A stretch of 64,000 nt of DNA, taken from contig JANSYJ010000005.1 of NCBI GenBank assembly GCA_024742495.1, positions 1-64,000 on the forward strand, given 5' to 3'. Position numbers and translations under genes: made by a program. The notes under the pieces are model-generated. The model saw only the letters and a list, made by a program, of their open reading frames with translations. It did not search any database and was not told the origin of the DNA. Below, piece after piece: positions 56,606 to 64,000 of this stretch (position 1 is the first letter of the stretch; each line of letters opens with the position of its first letter). This DNA is from Bacteroidota bacterium. Lineage in GTDB: Bacteria; Bacteroidota; Bacteroidia; Flavobacteriales; Schleiferiaceae.

Positions 56606-57721
56606 ATGAAGAATATAATTGGCCTCTTTTTTTGCTTTTTAGTGGTTCATGGCTTTGGACAGGAGATTAGCTATGCCGATGACATTGATCAGACCAAGCC
56701 GGAAGTGATGGAGGTTTTGGCGCTTTTTGAAAACTATTTGCATTCCAATCCGGCCAACTTAAAATCAAGTCCTTATTGGAATAAAGCGGAACAAGAGAAG
56801 CATCGTCAATTTGACTTTCTCGAATCCGAGTTTCAGCCCTCCTTGTACATGGGTTTAGCAACTAAGGTTTTAAGCATCGACCTCAATGAGAATTCAGGGT
56901 TTATTAAAGTCTCTTATGGCCGCATTGTCAAGCAAGATAGCTCCGGGCTTTTAGCAATTGTGAACTATGGTTTAAAAAGAGAGGATGGTTCTTATAAGCT
57001 TTGTAATGCCCTAAGTATAAATAAGGAAAAATGGTCTTGTACATCGCTGGGGCTGGTGGATTTTTATTATCCTCCCTACCACCAGTTTGATACTTTAAAA
57101 GCTAAAAAATTGCTGGCCTTTGTTGATGAAACTTGTCGGAATTTTAAGGTGCCCAAAAAGGCTTTTGAATATTACCTCGCTGATACTTATTTGGAAATCC
57201 AAAGACTAAAGGGATTTGATTATGCCATGGGAGAGAAGTATTCCAGTGGGCCCAGCGGCAAGGCAAGTGAGGCTAAAGTGTATTGCGGGGGATTAGGCGA
57301 GTATTATCCCCATGAGGTATTTCATGTTTTGGTGGATCCCCAATTTCCGAATCGGCATTTTTGGGCATCTGAGGGTATTGCCACCTTGCTGGGTGGGAGC
57401 AGGGGGGAGTCCCTCGATTGGCATCTGATTAAAGCCCATCACTTTCTTTTGGCGCATCCAGAAATTGATTTAAACCATATGCTCGAATTAAGGAATATGG
57501 ATTTACAAACCGCCTTTCATTATGTGCTCGGCGGACTCATTGCTAGAAGGCTCTATCAAACAGGAGGCTGGGAAATGCTAATCGCTTTAATGCAATCAGG
57601 GAACACAGATGCAGATTATTATCAAGCCATCGAAGATTTTTTATGCGTAAAGCAGGCCAATCTCAATGCCTATATCCGAAAGGAGTTGGCCTTAGAGGTA
57701 TCCCACTTAAGTGAGGAATAG
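56606..57721 (+). CDS. Secreted metallopeptidase-like protein
   Basis: 371 residues: signal peptide (to about 18), then a domain with a gluzincin-like site H236-E237-V-F-H240 and E256 in the following ASEGIA block, the geometry of zinc peptidases. No further family match was recognised. It follows the beta-lactamase-family gene by 48 nt. A hairpin with CTCCTGCT/AGCAGGAG arms (57723-57752) lies after it and may be a weak terminator. Confidence 0.75.
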   Translation: MKNIIGLFFCFLVVHGFGQEISYADDIDQTKPEVMEVLALFENYLHSNPANLKSSPYWNKAEQEKHRQFDFLESEFQPSLYMGLATKVLSIDLNENSGFIKVSYGRIVKQDSSGLLAIVNYGLKREDGSYKLCNALSINKEKWSCTSLGLVDFYYPPYHQFDTLKAKKLLAFVDETCRNFKVPKKAFEYYLADTYLEIQRLKGFDYAMGEKYSSGPSGKASEAKVYCGGLGEYYPHEVFHVLVDPQFPNRHFWASEGIATLLGGSRGESLDWHLIKAHHFLLAHPEIDLNHMLELRNMDLQTAFHYVLGGLIARRLYQTGGWEMLIALMQSGNTDADYYQAIEDFLCVKQANLNAYIRKELALEVSHLSEE

Positions 57722-57722
57722 T

Positions 57723-57752
57723 CTCCTGCTTGGATTTGCTTTCTAGCAGGAG
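57723..57752 (+). terminator. Weak terminator-like hairpin
   Basis: CTCCTGCT and AGCAGGAG are perfect 8-nt arms around a 14-nt loop just after the metallopeptidase-like gene. The T run after it is short, so termination is uncertain. Confidence 0.4.
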
Positions 57753-57819
57753 GTTTACGATATTGAAGGGCCTATAGCTAGGAGGCCGTAGAGATTAATA
57801 TTCCTTAAAAATTAGAGAG

Positions 57820-58044
57820 ATGGAAATTACCTGGAAATTACTTTTAGCCGCTGCAATCTTCAGCACCCTCATCTATTTTTATTCCAAGGCTTTACGTGCT
57901 TATGTAGCAGATAACTATGGCGAAAACTGGCTTAGCGTATGGGGCAATAAACTGTATTTCTGGCAAAGCCTTATTTTCAGCAGTCTGGCCAGCATGCTTA
58001 TTGTAATGTATTTGCTACGCTGGCTAAATGTGCTGAGTTTTTAA
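57820..58044 (+). CDS. Small membrane protein of unknown function
   Basis: 74 residues with two hydrophobic segments (about 5-22 and 48-68). Between them, YVADNYGENWLSVWGNKLYFW is polar and aromatic. No family was recognised. It lies just left of the cassette-like region. Confidence 0.55.
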   Translation: MEITWKLLLAAAIFSTLIYFYSKALRAYVADNYGENWLSVWGNKLYFWQSLIFSSLASMLIVMYLLRWLNVLSF

Positions 58045-58093
58045 ACTTGGGTTTTTTTATGAGGAGGGGGAAAGTTAATGACCATATCCCTAC

Positions 58094-58100
58094 GTTGTGC
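58094..58100 (+). repeat. Core-site-like GTTGTGC at left cassette boundary
   Basis: GTTGTGC is 13 nt before the 95-residue gene. It is the exact inverse complement of GCACAAC at 58800-58806, the left end of the hairpin element after the next gene, and matches GTTRRRY of integron core sites in 6 of 7 positions. Confidence 0.5.
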
Positions 58101-58112
58101 TTCATTAAATAA

Positions 58113-58400
58113 ATGCGAAAACCAGAGTTTCATATCGACCAAATTATAGAATTGATTAGGGAGCAAGAACCTTATAGACTTGACCTAATTAAAGAATTAG
58201 AAAAGTCAGAAAAGAAAAAGTGGATTAGACAGCCCTACATTCACTTCGTATCAACAGAAAGACCAAATCAACCAGGTTCGGAATGGCAGTTTGATGAAAA
58301 CATTGTCTTAGAAGATGAAATCGAGGGGACTATAGTTCTAGACATTCTAAAAGATGTTGGAATAGGTGGAATTGAGTTTGTAAGTCAAATAAGGGATTAA
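58113..58400 (+). CDS. Unknown protein in cassette-like region
   Basis: 95 residues, no signal, charged and slightly acidic (RKPEFHIDQIIELIREQEPYR at the start, split here as RKPEFHIDQ and IIELIREQ). AT-rich codon use unlike the upstream genes. It is followed 2 nt later by another unknown gene in the same cassette-like unit. Confidence 0.6.
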   Translation: MRKPEFHIDQIIELIREQEPYRLDLIKELEKSEKKKWIRQPYIHFVSTERPNQPGSEWQFDENIVLEDEIEGTIVLDILKDVGIGGIEFVSQIRD

Positions 58401-58402
58401 AA

Positions 58403-58789
58403 ATGGAAAAAGAATATTCGATTTATATAGGCTCAAATAAAATTGGAACGACAAGACTTGAAAAAGCAGACGCTCCAATGGGGGTTGTATTTGGGGATCT
58501 AAGATTTGACAAAAAGGAATGGAACTATGATTTTATTAAAGCCTATTGTCAGAATAATAGCATTGAACTAGCGGATGATTACCCGGAAGATAAATTAATC
58601 TCAACTAGAACAATCGACTCTCTAGTAATTAGGAATAAACAAGGTGTTGAAATCAAAGGAGTAGGAAATCAGATTAGTGGGATGGATAGTGAAGGGTTTG
58701 AAATTGCGATTGAGGGGATTGCGTACCCATTTTATGAAGAAGAATTTCCACACCATGTGAAAGCACATAATGAGATGTTTAAAGAATAA
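58403..58789 (+). CDS. Unknown protein in cassette-like region, second gene
   Basis: 128 residues, no signal. The start ATG is 2 nt after the preceding stop. The protein is acidic; the centre has RTIDSLVIRNKQGVEIKGVG. No family was recognised. Its end is followed within 11 nt by the attC-like hairpin. Confidence 0.6.
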   Translation: MEKEYSIYIGSNKIGTTRLEKADAPMGVVFGDLRFDKKEWNYDFIKAYCQNNSIELADDYPEDKLISTRTIDSLVIRNKQGVEIKGVGNQISGMDSEGFEIAIEGIAYPFYEEEFPHHVKAHNEMFKE

Positions 58790-58799
58790 AAAAACGAAA

Positions 58800-58859
58800 G
58801 CACAACAAGGTGTATAGTGCATACCCTGCGGGATACGCACCATACACACAACGTTGCCC
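58800..58859 (+). repeat. attC-like hairpin element
   Basis: GCACAAC (58800-58806) and GTTGCCC (58853-58859) flank an imperfect inverted repeat: GTGTATAGTGCATACC (58810-58825) against GGATACGCACCATACAC (58831-58847), with the loop CTGCG between. The order RYYYAAC-like, stem, loop, stem, GTTRRRY-like resembles an integron attC site. No integrase is in the window. Confidence 0.5.
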
Positions 58860-58869
58860 ACAATTTGAA

Positions 58870-59544
58870 ATGAAGAAACTGCTCCAAATCGTAACATTCA
58901 CATTTTTCTCAGTTACCTGTTTCGGTCAAATAGGTTTGATTAATGACCTTGACGGATATACAAACGTGAGAAAAGAAAAAAGTGCCGATTCTGAAATTCT
59001 GTTTCAGATTAAGGAAAATGAAGTATTCTTCATAGACGTTTATTATGTCGACCTCGACTCAAGTTGGATAAAAATATGGTTTCCGAAAAGTAAGTATTCA
59101 AAGTACAATAAAGACTACTCAAACTCTGACCTGAATGGATACATTCATAAATCAAGAATAAGGTTAATCGACAGTCTTCGAGTTTGTGAAAAAGACTGTC
59201 CGAAATTGATTTACGGTATTCAAAAAGCTGACTCAACAAGAGAACTTGAGAATGGTGTTTTCGGACTTGAAATTCCGCTTTCAATGTCCTATGAAGTTTC
59301 AAGCTTATACCTTAAGTGGGACAATCAAACCATCCAGCAAAACACGGAACTGTACGATGATCTCCTCAATGTAGCATTTGAAGAAGGAAATTACACCAGT
59401 GACTGTGGCAGATTTACAACATATGAAAATAATGGAACATATTTTATCAGACAAAAATGTGCTGATGGAGCAGGATACTATGAAATAATTTGGGTTGTGA
59501 AAAATGGCGAAATTATTCAGAGACTTGCTGGATGGATAACATGA
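58870..59544 (+). CDS. Exported SH3-like protein, second cassette
   Basis: 224 residues from the ATG at 58870, 17 nt after the GTTGCCC core-like site. Signal peptide (to about 20), then a bacterial SH3-like region (GYTNVRKEKSADSEILFQIKENE, split here as GYTNVRKEKS and EILFQIKENE), and a C-terminal part with DCGRFTTYEN. The longer frame from 58810 would include the hairpin element. AT-rich, cassette-like. Confidence 0.7.
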   Translation: MKKLLQIVTFTFFSVTCFGQIGLINDLDGYTNVRKEKSADSEILFQIKENEVFFIDVYYVDLDSSWIKIWFPKSKYSKYNKDYSNSDLNGYIHKSRIRLIDSLRVCEKDCPKLIYGIQKADSTRELENGVFGLEIPLSMSYEVSSLYLKWDNQTIQQNTELYDDLLNVAFEEGNYTSDCGRFTTYENNGTYFIRQKCADGAGYYEIIWVVKNGEIIQRLAGWIT

Positions 59545-59565
59545 AAAAATAAAATAAAAACTGTT

Positions 59566-59590
59566 GGCAACAACGCACATAGCTTATGGC
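59566..59590. repeat. Second inverse core-like site and inverted repeat arm
   Basis: GGCAAC (59566-59571) is the inverse complement of GTTGCC at 58853-58858, the boundary of the preceding cassette. Just after it GCTTATGGC (59582-59590) is inverted as GCCATAAGC at 60050-60058, past the next gene. A complete attC-like site is not resolved here. Confidence 0.35.
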
Positions 59591-59697
59591 GAGTGAACTG
59601 CTGCCAGCAAGGTTTTCGCTACGTAGCAAGCTTAGGCTTCGGTATTCAATAGACTCAAAGAGTTACTAAATTCAATAAATAAATAAAACAAGAGATT

Positions 59698-59937
59698 ATG
59701 AAGACCATGACATGCAAACAACTCGGAGGCGCCTGTGACAAAAATTTCAGTGCAGAAACATTTGAAGAAATTGCTGAAATGAGCAAACAACATGGAATGG
59801 AAATGTTCCAAAAGAAAGATTCAGCTCATATGGCCGCCATGGAGGAAATGCAAGAATTAATGCAAAAACCAGAGGCCATGCAGCAATGGTTTGAAAATAA
59901 AAGAACGGAATTTGAGTCGCTGCAGGAGAGTAATTAA
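59698..59937 (+). CDS. DUF1059-type small protein
   Basis: 79 residues: MKTMTCKQLGGACDKNFSAET at the start resembles DUF1059 (MKTxxCxxxGxxCD), and the rest is a Met- and Glu-rich helix. Function unknown. It lies between the two inverted GCTTATGGC/GCCATAAGC copies. Confidence 0.75.
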   Translation: MKTMTCKQLGGACDKNFSAETFEEIAEMSKQHGMEMFQKKDSAHMAAMEEMQELMQKPEAMQQWFENKRTEFESLQESN

Positions 59938-60828
59938 TGCTTTGCTAAAGAAACATTTAGCTTGTGAGGGTTAAACCGCTGACAACATGGTTTTACTCCG
60001 TATCCAGCTTTGACTTCGGTGGCCAGGATAATACTTCAAACCGCTACAAGCCATAAGCAAGCGCTGTAGAATATTTCAAAACGGTGCGTTGATACTAACA
60101 TTTGAGCGAAATTGACAATCAACACTTTTTGACCAACATTTATTCACATCAAACAACTTTGTTTATCACTTTGTCTAAAATATGATTCACAAATAGTTTT
60201 GATGTGTTTTGGTGTATGCAGGCTTCTCCGAAATTCGACCGTTTAAAATTTGATCTCTTTGGAAATTTCTCAAGTCCATTTGAATCAGTTTCAAATCTTC
60301 TAATTTTGTGTTTTTGATTTAATTAAGGCTGTGGGTCTCCGCGAAGTAGCAAGAGTACCGGTAGTAAATTGACTTAGATTCGAGCATCCTTATTGAATTG
60401 ATAGTAAGATTAAATAAATCTGAACAGCCTGCCTGGAAACTAAATACTAGATGGTCGAAGCGATATTTGGAGAAACTGAGCAAGGTGAAAAGCTTAAGGA
60501 AGATTTGCCTTGAAAATGGCTTGAAAATTCAATTTTTCCCTACTGCGTCGTTTGCTTATACAGTTGGTAAATACAATTTGGATAGAAAGATAAATATTTA
60601 GCTACCCACATCATCATAGAAATGCAAAGAGAATCTTAATCAGGACACCCGAATACGGGCATGAATTATATATTTCAAATGGGCCCTTCTAAAAATAGCG
60701 GTAATAAATAAGTGGTTTGTTATCAGTGGGTTGGCTTGATGTTTTAATTAAAGTCATGGGTGTTAAATAATGCTCTAATCATCGATCTAAGAGAGTTCTT
60801 TCGAAAGCTGATGCCTTAAATTAAACGA
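59938..60828. other. Gene-poor stretch between the DUF1059 gene and an unknown gene
   Basis: About 890 bases without a convincing gene. It holds the inverted copy GCCATAAGC (60050-60058), a GAAGTAGCAAG phrase also found near 59620 as TACGTAGCAAG, and two short frames (60216-60317 and 60398-60601) that I do not accept as genes. It may be the remnant of a cassette or repeat region. Confidence 0.4.
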
Positions 60829-61245
60829 ATGCGGAAAGTAATTTATGTTCTATTAATCCTAGGCTTAGGTTTAGGGATTCTAATCGCGATAAGGTCAGCT
60901 CATTTTTATTCGAGCCGTGAGAAAGCAAATCCAAATTCAATCGCAGTGGAATGTGCAGGTGGTTTATTAATTGAAGATGTGATGATAGAATGGTCTGCAG
61001 GCAAGGACACGCTGATTGTTTTTAATAATGGCGTGGATTTGAAGGAGAGGTACAAAGAATACGGGTCAAATCACTTTACTGTTTATCATCAAGGGGTTTG
61101 GCTTGCTCAATTTCATCAGTTTAAATTCAACAATTGGCATGGGCATCGATATAGCTTTCACTTGACAAAGGCCGAGGACAAAATTAGTATTGATTGCATT
61201 GTACAAGGTCCAGACTCTACACGATGGCAACAAATAGAGGATTGA
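60829..61245 (+). CDS. Single-span membrane protein of unknown function
   Basis: 138 residues. One N-terminal membrane helix (about 5-25), then a soluble beta-like domain with VMIEWSAGKDTLIVFNNG and FNNWHGHRYSFHL. No family was recognised. It stands alone. Confidence 0.6.
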   Translation: MRKVIYVLLILGLGLGILIAIRSAHFYSSREKANPNSIAVECAGGLLIEDVMIEWSAGKDTLIVFNNGVDLKERYKEYGSNHFTVYHQGVWLAQFHQFKFNNWHGHRYSFHLTKAEDKISIDCIVQGPDSTRWQQIED

Positions 61246-61592
61246 ACTTGAGCTTTTACAAGAATCCACTTTAGCAAATAAAGGAATACGGCTTCAAAAG
61301 TATTCGCCTCTCATCATTTTCAAACAAGTTCAAGAAAAATCAGAACGATTAGCCGATCGCCTGAAATCGAGCATCATCGCCTGGTGCTCTTAAATTTAGC
61401 AATTCAAAAACCAGGTGCAAACCCCAAAATGCTCCCTTCTTCAAAGGCAAGCGTATTATAGAAACGAATTTTAAATCTGCGCTAAGCCTTAATTTGAGCT
61501 TTAGTAAATTTGGATTGAAAAGGTAATAGGAAACAGTCCGCATCCTGATTGCAAAGGCGAGCCTAACAACATCAATTCTCAAAACCTAGCTT
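61246..61592. other. Gene-free stretch before the serine protease gene
   Basis: About 350 bases without an accepted gene. A minus-strand frame of 77 residues (61349-61582) has no family match and no promoter. CCTGGT (about 61380) and ACCAGG (about 61408) form a small inverted pair. Confidence 0.35.
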
Positions 61593-62426
61593 ATGCAAAA
61601 ACCGCTTAAACTATTGGGTATTCTCGGTTTATGTCTATGCCATTCGATGGCGGTGGGCCAAGCCAAATCGATTAATAAGCTTAAAAACAATACACTATAC
61701 GTCATCAACTATGCCAATGATAGCCTATTGTCATCGGCCTATCTCTTAAATGGTTCCTATGTAATTACATGCGCTCATGGCGTGGCCGACTTTGTTAGAA
61801 AGGACACTACAATCGCTTATAATGAAAGCTTAAAACTCGAAACTTATGTAGAGAAGTATTCGAAACCAAGTGACCCTAAGGCGATCAAAGTAGGACGGGA
61901 TTCACTAAATACTTGGTCGGTATCCGAAGTGTTCATTCACCCCAAATACGGCAAAAACAGAGCTTATGATATTGCCATACTGAAGCTAAAGGAACCAATT
62001 GAGCTAAGCGAACTTGAGATTCTTCCACTAAAATCACCAGAATTAGGTGATACCATTTTAATTTTAGGCTACAGTGAAAATAGCCTCTTAAACGATTCTC
62101 TAGCTCCGGCCACCACCAATCTTCAGCCTTGGTATAATGTTGTTTCTGCGGTTAATTTAGAAGGCAATTTGCATTTTGAATTTATAGATCGAGGTCAAGG
62201 CAGCCTTAATGCTTTGCCCTTTGGGAGAATGACCTTTCCCGGTGATAGCGGTGGTCCTTCATTTTTATGGAAAGATGGGAGGTTTTACCTATGCGGAATT
62301 CATGTGAGCTCGGTGAGAATGCTTCTCGACGCCAGTGGAAACACGCCGGAAGGTTTCAAGCCCTATTCTAGGGATTTTGATTTAATGCAAGTTGAAGCCT
62401 GGTTTAATTCTATTGTGCGGCAATAA
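61593..62426 (+). CDS. Secreted trypsin-like serine protease
   Basis: 277 residues: signal peptide (to about 23) followed by a chymotrypsin fold. The triad is visible: His62 in TCAHG, Asp126 in AYDIAIL, Ser219 in FPGDSGGP. There is no zymogen domain or PDZ domain. It is probably periplasmic or extracellular. It stands alone. Confidence 0.93.
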   Translation: MQKPLKLLGILGLCLCHSMAVGQAKSINKLKNNTLYVINYANDSLLSSAYLLNGSYVITCAHGVADFVRKDTTIAYNESLKLETYVEKYSKPSDPKAIKVGRDSLNTWSVSEVFIHPKYGKNRAYDIAILKLKEPIELSELEILPLKSPELGDTILILGYSENSLLNDSLAPATTNLQPWYNVVSAVNLEGNLHFEFIDRGQGSLNALPFGRMTFPGDSGGPSFLWKDGRFYLCGIHVSSVRMLLDASGNTPEGFKPYSRDFDLMQVEAWFNSIVRQ

Positions 62427-62588
62427 GGTTTTAAGAGCTGAGCGCGGCCGGCGATATACTCTTTCACCAACTTATTTGGTGTTAGCTGGGGAGCACACAA
62501 ATAATTAATTTGAACCTTTAGAAGATCATTCGAAAAGACTCATTAATTTTCGGAAGGCGGAGGCCATAATCCTTTATACATAAGATTT

Positions 62589-62936
62589 ATGAAAACGGCA
62601 CGAAACCAAAAGGTTACAGATTATATTGGCAAGGCAGGTAATGGGAAGAGTGAGATTTTGGAATCCTTACGAGACTTGATTCATGATACAATCCCGGAAA
62701 CCAGCGAGGATTTAAAATGGGGAATGCCGGTCTTCGCCAAGAAAAAGATTTTCACCTATTTAAAAAGTAATAAGCACCATATTAACCTCGGTTTTTACAA
62801 TATCGAGAGAATAAGTGATCCCAATGGACTTCTGGAAGGATCAGGGAAAAACATGAGACATTTAAAAGTCAAAACGATGAATGATATAGATGCCGCTCAA
62901 ATTAAGGAATGGTTGATGGCAAGCATCGATAAATAG
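62589..62936 (+). CDS. DUF1801-family protein, second copy
   Basis: 115 residues with the DUF1801 pattern: VTDYIGKAGNGKSEILESLRDLIHD, then WGMPVFAKKKIFTYL. It is a paralogue of the protein at 48049, with low identity. Gene density and direction match the next gene, 57 nt later. Confidence 0.85.
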   Translation: MKTARNQKVTDYIGKAGNGKSEILESLRDLIHDTIPETSEDLKWGMPVFAKKKIFTYLKSNKHHINLGFYNIERISDPNGLLEGSGKNMRHLKVKTMNDIDAAQIKEWLMASIDK

Positions 62937-62993
62937 CGCTAAGAACCAAGTATAGCAGGATAAGAAGAATCGACGAAGAGAGCCAAGATTTTG

Positions 62994-64000
62994 ATGCCTT
63001 ATAAGCCCAAGGACTTTTATAGTTATTTCAAGGAATGTTATAAGCTCGATTATAAGGAGTTTAGTATAAACAACATTTTCTCCCAACAATATCCACATAA
63101 GTGGTTTGTTTCTAGAGAGGAGGAATTGCTAAGTGATAATTTACCCTATATCCCCTATTTTCATAAGAAGGTTTCTGACCTTGAAAAGGATATTGAATTA
63201 TACAAATTAGAGAAAAAGTTATTTTACGCTTGCTTCTTTGTCTTAGGGAAGAATTTAAATCCCCTTGCAAAGGATAAGCGCATCTGCGCTCCACTGGTTT
63301 TATTCCCCGCCCGAATCGTAACTGTAGATGAGGAAAAATACCTTGAAATTGATCGAGAATCATGTGTCGTAAATCGATCTGTATTAAGCATGCTTGAATG
63401 CAAAGAAGCAAGTCTTAGCAAGGATTTGTTTGTACAAGAGTTTTCGGAGTTAATAGAAAATCATAGTAATAGCCTTCTTAGTTTAAGCGCTTTAATTGAT
63501 AAGTATTTTGTGAATCTTGAAGCTCAAGAGCTCTTATTTCACCCGAGGGTATGGTCGGCAACTAAAATCAGAAAATACTTAAGCAATACAAGTTTCGAGG
63601 AGGGGGAGTATAAAATTGTTCCAGCTGCGGGTAGCGTTTTTGTAAGCAAGTCGGAATCAAGCCTCAAAGTGTTAAATGACCTGAATGAAATTATTGGTCA
63701 GTACAGCTTTAACTCCAGCTTAGCGGAATTGCTGAAAAATGAAACATCGGAATTTGGTTTTAATGAAAGTTTATACAAATCTAGACTAAACTCAGATCAG
63801 GCTTCAGCTTTAGAAAATGCTTATCGATTTTCCAATTCCGTGATTGTTGGCCCTCCGGGCACCGGGAAAACCTATACTATTACCTCCATCGTTTCTGATC
63901 TTGTTGCTAATAATCAATCGGTATTAGTAGTCTCCAAAACACGACAAGCGGTAGAGGTTTTGAGGACAATGCTGCAAGATGACTTTAAACTAAAGGATTA
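62994..64000 (+). CDS. P-loop helicase-like protein, 5' part (runs off the window)
   Basis: An open frame starts at the ATG at 62994 and continues to the window end (335 codons seen). Residues 286-293 are GPPGTGKT, a Walker A box as in Upf1/SF1-type helicases, followed by LVVSKTRQAVEVL, a motif I-alpha-like block. The N-terminal 280 residues, of unknown fold, carry an acidic and aromatic domain. The rest, including any nuclease domain, lies outside the window. Confidence 0.8.
   Translation, partial: MPYKPKDFYSYFKECYKLDYKEFSINNIFSQQYPHKWFVSREEELLSDNLPYIPYFHKKVSDLEKDIELYKLEKKLFYACFFVLGKNLNPLAKDKRICAPLVLFPARIVTVDEEKYLEIDRESCVVNRSVLSMLECKEASLSKDLFVQEFSELIENHSNSLLSLSALIDKYFVNLEAQELLFHPRVWSATKIRKYLSNTSFEEGEYKIVPAAGSVFVSKSESSLKVLNDLNEIIGQYSFNSSLAELLKNETSEFGFNESLYKSRLNSDQASALENAYRFSNSVIVGPPGTGKTYTITSIVSDLVANNQSVLVVSKTRQAVEVLRTMLQDDFKLKD

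Noticed and set aside
60216-60317. A 33-codon frame beginning MQASPKFDRLKF
   Set aside because: Too short and without neighbours to support it; may be a gene fragment.
60398-60601. A 67-codon frame starting with TTG
   Set aside because: No recognisable domain, no upstream signals, and the base composition is that of the gap.
61349-61582. A 77-codon minus-strand frame with FWGLHLVFELLNLRAPGDD
   Set aside because: No start signal or family; it lies in a gene-free gap and may be a dispersed repeat.

Overview
The window looks like a chromosomal segment of a Bacteroidota bacterium, probably a marine Flavobacteriales-type organism. The signs are several secreted proteins with C-terminal type IX secretion (T9SS) sorting domains, a TonB-dependent receptor with a carboxypeptidase-like N-terminal domain, a Porin_10-type putative porin, LytS/LytTR two-component systems, a Lacal_2735-type small protein, and promoter-like TAnnTTTG boxes close to start codons. 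No species was identified; this rests on family recognition from sequence alone.

Layout. Positions 1-650 hold the 3' end of a 23S rRNA gene, a 5S rRNA gene and the operon terminator. From 0.65 to 32.5 kb lies mostly core genome: porin, a GATase-like protein usually named asparagine synthetase B, dnaB, a secreted endonuclease I operon, a winged-helix regulator with two membrane proteins, accA, an lptF/lptG-type permease coupled to tgt, a glycosyltransferase with rsmG, a diheme peroxidase, a PASTA/T9SS/rluD operon, a LuxC-type acyl-CoA reductase divergent from a ferredoxin, and serC-serA. Inside this stretch (19.4-23.0 kb) is an unusual three-gene operon: a corrinoid (B12)-binding protein, a uroporphyrinogen-decarboxylase/MtaA-family protein, and a histidine kinase whose N-terminus resembles DUF1638. 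A perfect 10+1+10 palindrome precedes it. This is the best candidate in the window for an undescribed system: a corrinoid-linked sensing module.

Positions 32.7-34.3 kb contain a gene-free array of about seven copies of a roughly 203-bp repeat, interrupted by a foreign segment. Positions 34.4-43.1 kb carry a LiaF-like protein, two LytS/LytTR systems facing each other around a 56-residue protein, a TonB receptor and a PLP gamma-lyase. From 43.2 kb onward the region is accessory in character: many secreted or unknown proteins, a SocA-like/DUF488 two-gene module (51.7-53.4 kb), an integron-cassette-like stretch (58.09-59.6 kb) whose boundaries obey the inverted core-site rule, a secreted trypsin-like protease, and a P-loop helicase-like gene that runs off the right edge.

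How the genes work together: tgt and the permease are translationally coupled (GTGA); the B12 operon is tightly packed (7-nt gap, then TAATG overlap); the winged-helix regulator probably represses its own operon and the following DUF4173-like gene through a shared ACTTTG-N5-CAAAGT site; serC and serA form the serine pathway pair. No CRISPR array, tRNA gene, transposase or integrase was seen.
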